A stretch of DNA of 64,000 nt from Paracoccus salipaludis (lineage in GTDB: Bacteria; Pseudomonadota; Alphaproteobacteria; Rhodobacterales; Rhodobacteraceae). Location of the stretch: assembly GCF_002287065.1 (NCBI RefSeq), contig NZ_NSJZ01000009.1:1-64000 (forward strand), in the 5' to 3' direction. Both the position numbers and the translations under genes were made by a program. Below, in pieces: positions 18,659-27,911 of this stretch. The notes beneath the pieces are model-generated. The model had not been told where the DNA came from, did no database searches, and was given only the letters and a program-made list of their open reading frames with translations. How positions within the stretch are numbered: position 1 is the first letter of the stretch; the number at the start of each line of letters is the position of its first letter.

Positions 18659-19843
18659 ATGAGCTCGCTCCCCTCCATTTCCCTGCGGTCCGCCGCACGC
18701 TTGCCGCTGTCGGCCGCCCTGGCGCTTGCGATGCTGGCGCTGCCGGCCGTGGCGCATCCCCGGACGGCCGGTTGCGGCATGGGCGCGGGGGCACAGGCGC
18801 CCACGATCAACGTGCAGGGCGAGGGCCGCGCCAGCGTCGCCCCCGACCTTGCCACCGTGTCACTGGGGGTGACCACGCAGGCGCCAACGGCCGCGCAGGC
18901 GATGTCGGACAACGCCACCCGCCAGACCGCGATCATCGAGGCGCTGCGCGCCCAGGGCCTTGCACCCGCCGATCTGCAGACGCAGGGACTTAGCCTGTCG
19001 CCGCTGCAGGATTACTCGCGCGAGGGGCAGCCGCCGGTCATCACGGGCTATCAGGCGCAGAACATCGTGACGGCCCGCGTGCGCGACCTCACCCGGCTGG
19101 GGCCGATGCTGGACGCCATGGTCGCGGCAGGGGCAACCGACGTGCAGGGCATCAGCTTCTCGCGCGAGGATGCCGCCGAGACCGAGGACCGTGCCCGGAC
19201 CGAGGCCGTGGCCGAGGCGCGGCGCCGTGCCGAGGTGATCGCACGGGCGGCGGGGATGGAACTCGGCCCGCTTGTCTCGCTGACCGACACCAGCATGACC
19301 CAGGGCCCGCGGCCGATGGCCATGATGGCGCGCGCCGCCGACACCGAGGCCTCGACCCCCGTCGAGGCGGGCGAGCTGACCCTGAGCGCGCAGGTGACGG
19401 GCGTCTGGTCCCTGCTGCCGACGGGTGGGGCAAGCATGGATTGCGGATCACACGGCGGCCATCACGGCGGACCCGGCCACCACCACGAAATGCCGATGCA
19501 TGGGCATGAAGCCATGCCGGGTCACCATCCCGGCATGATTCCACATCCCGGCGCCGGCATGGAGGGTCATCACGGCACGATGCCGCCGGGCCACATGGGG
19601 GGTGGTGCGCCTTCCCCTGCTTCGCAAGGCATGGGTGCGCCCGTGCCGGGCGGTCCGGCCGGACAGGCGCCGGGGCCGCAGCCCGCCGCGAACGAGCCCG
19701 CAGCAGGTCAGGGGACGGGTGCCGGACCGGCTTCGACCGGGTCCGCGCCGCCGGTTCCGCCTGTGGAGGGCAGCACCCCCGGGCCGGACAGCCGACCGGA
19801 AGGCGGCGCCGAGACCACCCCTGGGACGAAACCGCCGAACTGA
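18659..19843 (+). CDS. SIMPL (DUF541) domain protein with His/Met-rich C-terminal tail
   Basis: 394 residues. A long signal peptide (cleavage near residue 32, LPAVAHP) sends it to the periplasm. Residues ~46-255 are a SIMPL/YggE-type domain: INVQGEGRASVAPDLATVSLGV, VITGYQAQNIVTARVRDL, ISFSREDAAETEDRARTEAVAEA, ARAAGMELGPLVSLTD. YggE-like proteins have been linked to oxidative stress, but the biochemical role is not known. Residues ~262-315 hold 14 His and about 7 Met among Gly/Pro, which looks like a metal-binding tail, followed by an Ala/Pro/Gly-rich end. The frame is open upstream but GGCAAGGAGTTATC precedes the ATG at 18659. It is divergent from the giant GspL/PilP-like gene. Confidence 0.85.
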   Translation: MSSLPSISLRSAARLPLSAALALAMLALPAVAHPRTAGCGMGAGAQAPTINVQGEGRASVAPDLATVSLGVTTQAPTAAQAMSDNATRQTAIIEALRAQGLAPADLQTQGLSLSPLQDYSREGQPPVITGYQAQNIVTARVRDLTRLGPMLDAMVAAGATDVQGISFSREDAAETEDRARTEAVAEARRRAEVIARAAGMELGPLVSLTDTSMTQGPRPMAMMARAADTEASTPVEAGELTLSAQVTGVWSLLPTGGASMDCGSHGGHHGGPGHHHEMPMHGHEAMPGHHPGMIPHPGAGMEGHHGTMPPGHMGGGAPSPASQGMGAPVPGGPAGQAPGPQPAANEPAAGQGTGAGPASTGSAPPVPPVEGSTPGPDSRPEGGAETTPGTKPPN

Positions 19844-20154
19844 CTGAGACCTGTCCGCGCATGACGGAAAGGATGGGCCGCAGGCTCTCCTTTCCGCCGC
19901 CTGCGGAATCGATGCCGGAAAAGCGCAGAGGGCACCTGCCCTCGCGCACCGGGTGCCCCGCATCTGCGCCATCTCGCTTATCCTGCTTTCCGAACACCGA
20001 ACTTGTGGCAGAATGAGGCCTGCCGGGCATTGCCCTCGGCCTGATCAGCGTCTATCGGGCCCGGCAGGCAAGGCGGCCGGGAGAAACTCGGACGGCTGCG
20101 GCCATCCACAACGGAACGCCGGCTGTCACGGCCCGGTGGAACAAAGGGAACAGC
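19844..20154. other. Intergenic region before terC
   Basis: 311 bases between the SIMPL gene and terC. No gene is supported. The right half holds the long inverted repeat described separately and must contain the terC promoter and leader. Confidence 0.5.
20018..20069 (+). promoter_or_regulatory. Structured leader of terC (long inverted repeat)
   Basis: Perfect 11-base inverted repeat GCCTGCCGGGC (20018-20028) and GCCCGGCAGGC (20059-20069) enclosing 30 bases, 86 bases before the terC start. In other bacteria many terC/mntP-like genes are controlled by the yybP-ykoY manganese riboswitch, but I do not find that consensus here. The hairpin could be a leader structure of another kind or a terminator-like element. 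Confidence 0.4.
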
Positions 20155-20805
20155 ATGGAATTCATCACAGGTGACTGGCTTGTGGCGCTGTTCCAGGTCA
20201 TAGCGATCGACCTGGTGCTGGCGGGCGACAATGCCATCGTGATCGGCCTGGCCGCCGCAGGCCTGCCCAAGGACCAACGCAACAAGGCGATCCTTGTCGG
20301 GATCATCGCCGCCACGATCATGCGGATCGGCTTTGCGCTGATCACCACGCAGCTTCTGGCGATCACCGGCCTTCTGCTGGCCGGCGGCCTGCTGCTGCTG
20401 TGGGTCTGCTACAAGATGTGGCGCGAACTCAGCGCGGGCCAGCACCAGCACGAGATCGAGGCGCACGAGGCGCTGGAAAACGCCGACCTCAACAAGGACG
20501 GCCAGGTTGCGGGCCCGCCGCGCAAGACCTTCGCGCAGGCTGCGACGCAGATCGTCATCGCGGACGTCTCGATGTCGCTGGACAACGTGCTGGCCGTGGC
20601 CGGCGCCGCGCGGCACCATTTCGAGGTGCTGATCATCGGTCTGGTGCTGTCCATCGCGCTGATGGGTCTCGCCTCGACCTTCATCGCCAAGCTGATCAAC
20701 CGCTATCGCTGGATCGCCTGGATCGGCCTGCTGATCATCCTCTTCGTTTCGCTGAAGATGATCTACGAGGGCTGGCACGAGATCTCGGTGCAGATGGCCC
20801 TCTGA
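20155..20805 (+). CDS. TerC family integral membrane protein (YjbE type)
   Basis: 216 residues with about six to seven membrane helices. The first (FQVIAIDLVLAGDNAIVIGLAA) carries the family motif DLVLAGDNA, repeated in the second half as ADVSMSLDNVLAVAGA; these acidic helices are thought to form the ion path. TerC-family proteins of the YjbE/Alx group have been tied to manganese export and metal loading of secreted enzymes. A soluble loop (HQHEIEAHEAL, NADLNKDG) lies in the middle and has an EF-hand-like NADLNKDGQ. The ATG is preceded by ACAAAGGGAACAGC. A strong terminator follows. With sitABCD at 56-60 kb the window has both a likely Mn importer and a possible Mn exporter. Confidence 0.85.
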   Translation: MEFITGDWLVALFQVIAIDLVLAGDNAIVIGLAAAGLPKDQRNKAILVGIIAATIMRIGFALITTQLLAITGLLLAGGLLLLWVCYKMWRELSAGQHQHEIEAHEALENADLNKDGQVAGPPRKTFAQAATQIVIADVSMSLDNVLAVAGAARHHFEVLIIGLVLSIALMGLASTFIAKLINRYRWIAWIGLLIILFVSLKMIYEGWHEISVQMAL

Positions 20806-20833
20806 GGCCCTCCCCTGACCCTGGAAGTCCCGA

Positions 20834-20859
20834 CCCCGGCCCTTTCGGCCGGGGTTTTT
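20834..20859 (+). terminator. Rho-independent terminator after terC
   Basis: Stem CCCCGGCC (20834-20841) and GGCCGGGG (20847-20854), loop CTTTC, then TTTTT. Placed 28 bases after the terC stop and before the convergent DUF1501 gene. Confidence 0.92.
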
Positions 20860-20874
20860 CTTGGGACGTCATGC

Positions 20875-22047
20875 TCAGGCAAGGATGCGCGGGTCGGGGC
20901 CGAGGTCGAGGCCGGGAAAGATCGTGCGCTCGATCAGCCCGGCTTTGGTGCCGAACAGCCCGCGCATCGCCCAGCCCGCATAGGCCCGCACGTCCCGCGT
21001 GGGCAGCAGGTCGCGGTCCTGGTAAAGCCGCCCCTCGCCAAGGCCCGGCCAGTCGCCGTGGACGCGCCCGCCCCGCACGGCGCCGCCTGCCATCAGCAGC
21101 GCGCCGCCGGTGCCGTGGTCGGTTCCGCCCGAGCCGTTCTCGCGTGCCGTGCGGCCGAACTCGGTCATCGCCAGGACGGTCGTGCGCGCCCAGTTTGCGC
21201 CGAGGCCATCGCGCAGCGTCAGGATGGCGGTCGCCAGATCCCCCAGCGGACGCTTGAGTACCTGCGCCTGCCGGGCGTGGCTGTCCCAGCCCGACAGCGA
21301 GAAGGACGCGATTCGCGTCCCGCCGTTCAGCCGGTCCGCCGCGAAGGCGGCCAGCCGCGCCGCGTCGCCGCCCGGCCCCTTGCCCGTCTTTCCCGTCAGC
21401 GTGGCGCCGATCTCCTCGGCGGCAAGGGCGGCATCGCGGAACAGGGGATCGTCGTGATAAACCTCGGCCAGCAGCAGCCTGGCCTGGGGGGACAATGCCA
21501 GCGCCGCCTCGGGCGCCCAGCTGAGGGCGCGCGCCTGCCCGGACAGGATCAGCATCTCCTCGGTCCCGACGCTGTAGGCGGTCTCGGCAGTGGCGCCCGG
21601 CACGGCCTGAAGCAGCCGGTTCAGCCAGCCGCCCTTCTGCTGGTCGATGGGCAGGTCGTTGCCCGTCCCCGCCTCAAGCAGGTCCTGCCCGTCGAAATGG
21701 CTGCGCTTGTCGCGGTAGGGTGTGGCGACGGCATGGGCAAAGGCAAGCTCGCCCGCCTGCCACAGGGGCATCAGGGCGTCCAGCGCCGGGTGCAGGGCGA
21801 AGAAATCGTCCAGAACCAGCGCGCCGCCCTCGGGGCCCGCCGACAGGGCGGGCCGCAGTTGCCGCAGCGCCGGGTCGCCATAGGGCTGCACCACGTCCAG
21901 CCCATCCATCGCGCCGCGCAGGACGATCACGACCAGCCGGCTCTCGCCCGGCGCCGAGGCGAAGGTCATCGTTGACAGCAACGGGTGGGCCGCAGCCGAA
22001 CAGGCGGCAAGGGCTGCGGTCTTCAGCAAGGCGCGGCGCGTCGGCAT
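20875..22047 (-). CDS. DUF1501 family protein
   Basis: 390 residues. Begins with MPTRRALLKTAALAAC, a Tat-like twin-arginine signal followed by a hydrophobic stretch, so export in the folded state is likely. The body has the DUF1501 (alkaline-phosphatase/sulfatase-fold relative) pattern: RLVVIVLRGAMDGLDVVQPYGD, FALHPALDALMPLW, THSHFDGQ-like KRSHFDGQDLLEAG, and TVLAMTEFGRTARENGSGGTDHG near residue 305. Function is unknown. It follows the DUF1800 gene by 12 bases on the same strand; the two families are almost always paired, which suggests a shared job. Confidence 0.92.
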   Translation of the reverse strand: MPTRRALLKTAALAACSAAAHPLLSTMTFASAPGESRLVVIVLRGAMDGLDVVQPYGDPALRQLRPALSAGPEGGALVLDDFFALHPALDALMPLWQAGELAFAHAVATPYRDKRSHFDGQDLLEAGTGNDLPIDQQKGGWLNRLLQAVPGATAETAYSVGTEEMLILSGQARALSWAPEAALALSPQARLLLAEVYHDDPLFRDAALAAEEIGATLTGKTGKGPGGDAARLAAFAADRLNGGTRIASFSLSGWDSHARQAQVLKRPLGDLATAILTLRDGLGANWARTTVLAMTEFGRTARENGSGGTDHGTGGALLMAGGAVRGGRVHGDWPGLGEGRLYQDRDLLPTRDVRAYAGWAMRGLFGTKAGLIERTIFPGLDLGPDPRILA

Positions 22048-22059
22048 GGGCGGCCCCTT

Positions 22060-23409
22060 TCAGCGGCGGTTGAACTCGGTCGAGGCCAGCACGATCGCCA
22101 CCCCCTCGCGCGTGTTCTCGGCGCGGGGAACGGCGCGCACCAGCGCTTCGGATGCAGTCGTGCCCAAGGCGGTGGACAGGAACGCGCGGGGATCGGGAAA
22201 GGCTTCGACCAGCCGCTGCGGCATGGACAGCGCCCAGCCGATGCGGGCCGACAGAAGCTGCGGGGTGATCCAGTCGCCGGCGGGCTCGGGCCAGCCGTCG
22301 GGGCCGCGCGCCTTGCCGAAGGGCTGGCCCATGCGCTGCATCGGCACCAGCAGGTACTGCCGGACCTGCGGGCGGTCCAGCGCAAGGATCTCCCCGGCCC
22401 CCATTCCCAGGGCGCGCAGGGCCGCCGCGACGAAGTCGAAGGGCTGGCGCGCCTTCTGCCGGAAGGTCGCGGCAAGGTCCGGATGCGTCACGAGTGCCGC
22501 GCTGACCGCGCGCAGATCGCCGCCACTGTCCGTCCACACCGCGGCAAGATCGGCGACCAGCGCCTCGGGCGGATCATCGGCCGCGAAATGCGTGGCGAGT
22601 TTGCGCGCAAGGTGCCGCGCGGTCGCCGGATGCACGGCCAGGTCGTCCAGGGCGCGGGCGATCTCGGGCAGGCCGTCGCCATAGCTGACACCCAGCACCG
22701 TCTCGGTCCCCGGCTCGACCACCTGCGGGCGAAAGCGGCGGTGATCCCTGGGGTTGTAGGTCAGCCCCGTCAGCACCTTGGCAAGTTCCCGCACGTCCCC
22801 CTGGGTGTAGTCGGCCCCCACCCCCAGCGTATGCAGTTCCAGGACCTCGCGGCCGAGATTCTCGTTCAGCCCGACGTGCAGTTCCGGCCGCCGCCGCGCA
22901 AAACGCGAGTTCGGGCCGACGCTCGCGTTCTGGTTCAGGTAGATCAGCATTATGGGATGGGTCGCGGCGGCGAACAGCATGGCACCGAAGCGTCCGTCCA
23001 GATGCGGGCGGATGGCCTCGTCCACGAAGGCGGCGGCCATCAGGTGCTGGGTCGGGTTCTGCGCGACGACGGTGAAATGGTCCGCCCAGAACTGCACCAG
23101 GCGTTCCCCGAAGCCCGCGGGCGCACCGGCCGCGCGGGCCAAGCGGTTGCGGAAGGCATCGAGCCGCTGGCCTTCCAGCACCTGCACCTCGGCGCGGTAC
23201 TCCTCTGCGCTCAGCGCGCCCTCGTCACGGGCCTTGCGCACCTCGCCGAAGGCCAGATGCGCGGCGGTGGCGGCCGTCGCGGTCCAGCCGTCCGGCTGCG
23301 TGGCCTGAGCCACCGAGTCCAGAAGGAAGCCGGTGTCCGCCGGAGGCACCCGGGGCGACAGGCCATAGCCCAGCCGGATGGCCGCACGCTCTGGATCGAT
23401 CGTCATCAT
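22060..23409 (-). CDS. DUF1800 family protein
   Basis: 449 residues. Recognised by the DUF1800 pattern: AAIRLGYGLSPR at the start, LVQFWADHFTV near residue 115, MLIYLNQNASVGPNSR, LNENLGREVLELHTLGVGADYTQGDVRELAKVLTGLTY around residues 185-225, and RHLARKLATHFAADDPP. Function unknown; in other bacteria the DUF1800/DUF1501 pair is thought to act outside the cytoplasm. No clear signal peptide is visible at the chosen start, so the export route is uncertain. The start at 23409 begins MMTIDPERAA; the second Met is equally possible. Confidence 0.9.
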   Translation of the reverse strand: MMTIDPERAAIRLGYGLSPRVPPADTGFLLDSVAQATQPDGWTATAATAAHLAFGEVRKARDEGALSAEEYRAEVQVLEGQRLDAFRNRLARAAGAPAGFGERLVQFWADHFTVVAQNPTQHLMAAAFVDEAIRPHLDGRFGAMLFAAATHPIMLIYLNQNASVGPNSRFARRRPELHVGLNENLGREVLELHTLGVGADYTQGDVRELAKVLTGLTYNPRDHRRFRPQVVEPGTETVLGVSYGDGLPEIARALDDLAVHPATARHLARKLATHFAADDPPEALVADLAAVWTDSGGDLRAVSAALVTHPDLAATFRQKARQPFDFVAAALRALGMGAGEILALDRPQVRQYLLVPMQRMGQPFGKARGPDGWPEPAGDWITPQLLSARIGWALSMPQRLVEAFPDPRAFLSTALGTTASEALVRAVPRAENTREGVAIVLASTEFNRR

Positions 23410-23505
23410 CCGTCCATGCCGCGCGGCGCAAACGCGCGCCGCCGCCCCTTATCCCATGGGCGGCGGCCAGAGGCATCTCACGCTTTGCTGACGGCGGGAG
23501 GCCGC

Positions 23506-25284
23506 TCAGGCGTCCTTGGGCAGCACCCGCAGGCGCAACTCGCGCAGCTGCTCGTTCGTGGGTTCCGAGGGCGCGCCCATCATCAGGTCCTCGGCCCGCT
23601 GGTTCATCGGGAACATGATGACCTCGCGGATGTTCTGCTCGTCCGCCAGCAGCATCACGATGCGGTCGATGCCCGCCGCGCAGCCGCCGTGGGGGGGCGC
23701 GCCATAGCGGAAGGCCTTGACCATGCCGCCGAAGCGCTTTTCCACCTCGTCGCGGCCATAGCCCGCGATCTCGAAGGCCTTGAACATGATCTCGGGCGTG
23801 TGGTTGCGGATGCCGCCCGAGATCAGTTCGTAGCCGTTGCAGGCGAGGTCATACTGGTAGGCATGGACCTTCAGCGGGTCGCCCTCCAGCGCCTCCATCC
23901 CGCCCTGCGGCATCGAGAAGGGATTGTGGCTGAAGTCGATCTTTCCGTCGTCGGTCTTCTCGTACATCGGGAAATCGACGATCCAGGCGAACTTGAACTG
24001 GTTCTCGTCGATGAGGCCAAGCTCTCGCCCGATCTCGGTCCGCGCCCGGCCGGCGACCGCCTCGAAGTCCGAGGGCTTGCCGCCGAGGAAGAAGACGGCG
24101 TCGCCTTCCTTGAGGTTCAGCGCGGTGCGGATGGCTTCGGTCTTCTCGGGGCCGAGCGCCTTGGCGATGGGACCGGCCGCCTCGGTCGCGCCCGCGTCGT
24201 CCTTGCGCCAGAAGATGTAGCCCATCCCCGGCAAGCCCTGCGCTTGCGCAAAGGCGTTCATCCGGTCGGCGAACTTGCGGCTGCCCCCGGTCGGCGCGGG
24301 GATGGCGCGGACCTCGGTGCCGTCCTGTTCCAGCAGCTTGGCGAAGATGCCGAAGCCCGAGCCGCGGAAGTGTTCGCTGACGTCCACCATCTCGATGGGG
24401 TTGCGAAGGTCGGGCTTGTCGGTGCCGTATTTCTTCAGCGACTCGACATAGGGGATCAGCGGCCAGTCCGAGTCCACGCGGCGGCCGCCCCCAAAGGTCT
24501 CGAACAGGCCCTGGATCACCGGCTGGACGGCGGCGAAGACGTCCTTCTGCTCGACGAAGCTCATCTCGACGTCGAGCTGGTAGAAGTCGGTGGGCGAGCG
24601 GTCGGCGCGCGGGTCCTCGTCGCGGAAGCAGGGGGCGATCTGGAAATAGCGGTCGAAGCCCGCGACCATGATCAGCTGCTTGAACTGCTGGGGCGCCTGC
24701 GGCAGCGCGTAGAACTTGCCCGGATGCAGGCGCGAGGGCACGAGGAAGTCGCGCGCCCCTTCCGGCGAGGACGCGGTGATGATCGGCGTCTGGAACTCGG
24801 TGAAGCCTGCGTCCCACATGGCGTCGCGCAGCCACTTGATGACGCGCGAGCGCAGCATGATGTTGTTGTGCAGGGACTCGCGGCGCAGGTCGAGGAAGCG
24901 ATAGGCCAGCCGCGTTTCTTCCGGGTAATCCTGGTCGCCGAAAACCGGCAGCGGCAGGTCGTCGGACGCGCCCAGCACCTCGACGTCGGTCGCATAGACC
25001 TCGATCTCGCCGGTCGAAAGCTTGGGGTTCACAAGGCTGGCGTCGCGCAGCTTCACCCGGCCGTCGATGCGGATCACCGTCTCGGCGCGCAGCTTTTCCA
25101 GCGTGGGGAAGGCGGCCGAGTCGCTGTCGGCGATCACCTGCGTGATGCCGTAATGGTCGCGCAGGTCGATGAACAGCACGCCCCCGTGGTCGCGCACCCG
25201 ATGCACCCAGCCCGACAGGCGCACGGTGGTCCCGGCGTCGGCGGCGGTCAACTGGCCGCAGGTGTGGCTGCGATAGGCGTTCAT
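23506..25284 (-). CDS. aspS: Aspartyl-tRNA synthetase
   Basis: 592 residues, bacterial type. An N-terminal OB-fold anticodon domain ([26 protein letters not shown]) precedes the class II core: [60 protein letters not shown] (motif 2), and the C-terminal [21 protein letters not shown] (motif 3). The bacterial GAD insertion lies in between. The frame is open upstream; the ATG at 25282-25284 ([12 protein letters not shown]) fits the family and follows AAGAGGACGCGCC. As gatB is present, it may be the non-discriminating form that also charges tRNA-Asn, but that cannot be told by eye. Confidence 0.97.
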   Translation of the reverse strand: MNAYRSHTCGQLTAADAGTTVRLSGWVHRVRDHGGVLFIDLRDHYGITQVIADSDSAAFPTLEKLRAETVIRIDGRVKLRDASLVNPKLSTGEIEVYATDVEVLGASDDLPLPVFGDQDYPEETRLAYRFLDLRRESLHNNIMLRSRVIKWLRDAMWDAGFTEFQTPIITASSPEGARDFLVPSRLHPGKFYALPQAPQQFKQLIMVAGFDRYFQIAPCFRDEDPRADRSPTDFYQLDVEMSFVEQKDVFAAVQPVIQGLFETFGGGRRVDSDWPLIPYVESLKKYGTDKPDLRNPIEMVDVSEHFRGSGFGIFAKLLEQDGTEVRAIPAPTGGSRKFADRMNAFAQAQGLPGMGYIFWRKDDAGATEAAGPIAKALGPEKTEAIRTALNLKEGDAVFFLGGKPSDFEAVAGRARTEIGRELGLIDENQFKFAWIVDFPMYEKTDDGKIDFSHNPFSMPQGGMEALEGDPLKVHAYQYDLACNGYELISGGIRNHTPEIMFKAFEIAGYGRDEVEKRFGGMVKAFRYGAPPHGGCAAGIDRIVMLLADEQNIREVIMFPMNQRAEDLMMGAPSEPTNEQLRELRLRVLPKDA

Positions 25285-25439
25285 GGCGCGTCCTCTTGTG
25301 GTCCGGTGCCGCATGAACGCCGCGACGGCAGTCAAGTCAAGCCGGTCGGAACGGCACAAGGCCATCGTCCGCACAGAAATGCGAAACCTCGGCCCGGATG
25401 GACGGCGCGCCCACGGGGCAGGCGCGCCGGCTCAGGCGT

Positions 25440-26267
25440 TCAGCGCTGCGACCTGGTGGCCAGCCAGCGGTTCCACTGGGCCCGGCTGCCCGCGAAGGCG
25501 TTCAGGTCCACGTTGCCGCGGAAGCCCGGCGCGGTGCCGGTGCCGGTGTACTGCCAGAAGCTCCACTGCTGGCCGGGGTAGGTGCCGCGCGGATGGTCGG
25601 CAACCGACCGCAGCCAGAACTCGGCGCCCACGTTCCGCACGCCAGTGTCGCGGTAGAAATCGACCGTGGTGTAGATGATCGGGCGCTGGCCGTAATACTG
25701 GTGCAGCATCGACATCATGATGCCCACCTCGCGGCGCACCTCGGCGGCCGAGGGCTTGAAGGGGCAGCTGCGCGACTGGTGGTTCCATTCCAGGTCGATC
25801 ACCGGCGGCAATGCGCCGCGTTCGCGCGGGACGTTGGCCATGAACCAGGCCGCCTGCTCGGCCCCCGACCGGCAGAAGTAGTAGAAGTGGTAGGCTCCGC
25901 GCGGGATGCCGGCCGCCCGCGTCTCGGCCCAGTAGCGCCGGAAGGCGGGGTCCGAGTGATCGCCTCCCTCGGTCGCCTTGATGAAGGCGAAGTTGATGCC
26001 CGACGCCCGGGCCTGATGCCAGTTCACGTCGCCCTGATAGCGCGACACGTCCACCCCGTGGACGGGCAGGTTGTAGGGATGCCCGCTGGTCCAGACATGC
26101 GGCGCCGTGTCGCCCAGCAGCGGCACCGCCCCGCCGGTGAAGCTGCCCTGCACCGACTGCCCCGAGCCGATGCTGATGTCGGTCACGACGCGCCGCGTCG
26201 GCCCGCCGCCGCAGGCTGCCAGCGCCGTGACCGCCGCCAGCGCAACCGCCTTGATCCAGAGTTTCAT
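25440..26267 (-). CDS. GH25 family lysozyme lipoprotein
   Basis: 275 residues. A lipobox (TALAACG, Cys at about residue 19) anchors it to a membrane. From residue ~70 it is a glycoside hydrolase family 25 (Chalaropsis-type muramidase) domain: HGVDVSRYQGDVNWHQ, INFAFIKATEGGDHSD, YHFYYFCRSG, and the catalytic acid pair in PPVIDLEWNH (Asp and Glu), ending in QQWSFWQYTGTG. It should cut beta-1,4 bonds in peptidoglycan on the periplasmic side. The ATG at 26265-26267 is selected because the lipoprotein signal starts there and GGCAGGAC precedes it; the longer open frame is ignored. Confidence 0.9.
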   Translation of the reverse strand: MKLWIKAVALAAVTALAACGGGPTRRVVTDISIGSGQSVQGSFTGGAVPLLGDTAPHVWTSGHPYNLPVHGVDVSRYQGDVNWHQARASGINFAFIKATEGGDHSDPAFRRYWAETRAAGIPRGAYHFYYFCRSGAEQAAWFMANVPRERGALPPVIDLEWNHQSRSCPFKPSAAEVRREVGIMMSMLHQYYGQRPIIYTTVDFYRDTGVRNVGAEFWLRSVADHPRGTYPGQQWSFWQYTGTGTAPGFRGNVDLNAFAGSRAQWNRWLATRSQR

Positions 26268-26403
26268 GTCCTGCCTCGTTCCGTTTCTTGAGCGTGTTTT
26301 CGGCGGACTATTCCACTGGATTCCGGGCAAAGTCACCTGCACGCCGCAGGCAGCCCGGGGGTGGGGCTTCACGAAATCGTCAGGACGCGCCCGGCAGGCC
26401 CGG

Positions 26404-27783
26404 TCAGTTGAAATCGGGCAGCAGCTTGCCGGGGTTCATGATGTTGTTGGGGTCCAGCGCCCGCTTGATCGCGGACATGACCGCGCAGGCCTCGCCATGC
26501 TGGTCCAGCATCAGGTCGCGCTTGCCGACGCCGATGCCGTGTTCCCCGCTGATCGTGCCGCCGACGGCGATCGCGCGGTCCGCCATGCGGCGGGCGATGC
26601 GCTTGGCGGTGGCGATTTCCCCGGCGTTGCCGGGCTCGACCAGCATCAGCGTGTGGAAGTTGCCGTCGCCCACATGGCCCACGATGTCGCCCAGGAGGCC
26701 GGCCGCCTCCATGTCGGCCGCCGCCGCCGCGACCGCCCCGGGCAGCTCGGACATGGGCACGCAGATGTCGGTCACGACCCCCGTCGCGCCCGGACGCAGC
26801 TTCAGCGTGGCCCAGTAGCTGTTGTGCCGCGCGGCCCACAGGCGGTTGCGCTCCTCGAGGGTCGAGGCCCACTGGAACCCCTTGCCGCCATGCTCGGCCG
26901 CGATCTCGCCGAAGGCTTCCGCATTGGCGCGCACCGCGTCGGGCGAGCCGTTGAACTCGATCATCAGGTGCGGTTCCTCGGGGTAGGCCGAGCCCATGTC
27001 CAGGTTGATCGCGCGCATGGCCATCGGGTCCATGAACTCGATCCGCGCCATGGGGATGCCCAGCTGCATGGTCTGGGCCACGCAGGTCACGGCCTCGGTC
27101 AGCGAGGGGAAGGCGCAGACGGCGGCGGCCACGTCCTCGGGCTGGCCGTGCAGGCGCAGGGTCAGTTCGGTGATGATGCCAAGGGTGCCCTCGGACCCCA
27201 CTATCAGCGCGGTCAGGTCATAGCCCGCGCTGGACTTGGCCGCGCGTGTTCCCGTGCGGATCACGCGGCCGTCGGCAAGCACGACCTCAAGCGCCAGGAT
27301 GTTCTGCCGCATGGTGCCATAGCGCACCGCCGTGGTGCCGCTGGCGCGCGTCGCGGCCATGCCGCCGATCGAGGCGTTCGCCCCCGGATCGACCGGGAAC
27401 ATCAGCCCCGTCGCCCGCAGTTCCGTGTTAAGCGCCTCACGCGTGACGCCGGGCTGGACCACGGCCAGCATGTCCTCGGCCCGCACCTCCAGCACGCGGT
27501 CCATGCGCATCAGGTCGATCACCAGCCCGCCGTGGATCGCCAGCGCGTGCCCCTCCAGCGAGGTGCCCGCACCCCAGCCGATCACCGGCACGCCGTTGTC
27601 GTTGCACACCTTCAGCACGCGCGAGACTTCCGCGGTGTTCAGCGGGAAGGCCACGGCATCGGGCGGCGGGGCGCGGTGAAAGGTTTCCGAAGCGCCATGC
27701 AGTTCGCGGTCGGATTCCCCGGTCGAAAGCCGGTCCCCCAGAATGGCGCGCAGCTCGGACAGGACGGCTTCGGAAATGGGCAT
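26404..27783 (-). CDS. FAD-linked D-lactate dehydrogenase (cytochrome type) or related 2-hydroxyacid oxidase
   Basis: 459 residues. PCMH-type FAD-binding domain first (VIGWGAGTSLEGHALAIHGG, FPVDPGANASIGGMAATRASGT, YDLTALIVGSEGTLGIITE), then the FAD-oxidase C-terminal domain with the substrate and metal site HVGDGNFHTLM and ISGEHGIGVGKRDLM near the end. This is the GlcD/Dld1 group, which oxidises D-lactate, glycolate or D-2-hydroxyacids and passes electrons to the respiratory chain. MARIEFMDPMAMRAINL is closer to the D-lactate branch. No GlcE/GlcF partner is nearby, which favours a self-standing D-lactate dehydrogenase. Start ATG at 27781-27783, preceded by AAGGAGTTCCACC. Confidence 0.88.
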   Translation of the reverse strand: MPISEAVLSELRAILGDRLSTGESDRELHGASETFHRAPPPDAVAFPLNTAEVSRVLKVCNDNGVPVIGWGAGTSLEGHALAIHGGLVIDLMRMDRVLEVRAEDMLAVVQPGVTREALNTELRATGLMFPVDPGANASIGGMAATRASGTTAVRYGTMRQNILALEVVLADGRVIRTGTRAAKSSAGYDLTALIVGSEGTLGIITELTLRLHGQPEDVAAAVCAFPSLTEAVTCVAQTMQLGIPMARIEFMDPMAMRAINLDMGSAYPEEPHLMIEFNGSPDAVRANAEAFGEIAAEHGGKGFQWASTLEERNRLWAARHNSYWATLKLRPGATGVVTDICVPMSELPGAVAAAAADMEAAGLLGDIVGHVGDGNFHTLMLVEPGNAGEIATAKRIARRMADRAIAVGGTISGEHGIGVGKRDLMLDQHGEACAVMSAIKRALDPNNIMNPGKLLPDFN

Positions 27784-27839
27784 GGTGGAACTCCTTGAAG
27801 GCGCGGGGAACATGCCAGCGCACCCCGCCGTCCTCAAGG

Positions 27840-27900
27840 CTCTTCTTCCCCGTTGATACGTCCCGTGAAGCCGGCGCAGTCGGCGGGGCAGCGCCCCCGG
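27840..27900 (-). repeat. Interspersed intergenic repeat, decayed copy C
   Basis: On the minus strand it reads GGGGGCGCTGCCCCGCCGA, then GGGACGTATCAACGGGGAAGAAGAG, parallel to copy A at 6347-6408 but with substitutions. It fills most of the gap between the aminopeptidase and the D-lactate dehydrogenase genes. Confidence 0.5.
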
Positions 27901-27911
27901 CGCCCGCGGCC

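Noticed and set aside
19980..20154. yybP-ykoY manganese riboswitch before terC
   Set aside because: The conserved loop sequences of that riboswitch were looked for and not found; only a plain inverted repeat is present.
21985..25581. 1198-codon open frame on the plus strand
   Set aside because: Antisense to DUF1800 and aspS genes; composition is that of a shadow frame.
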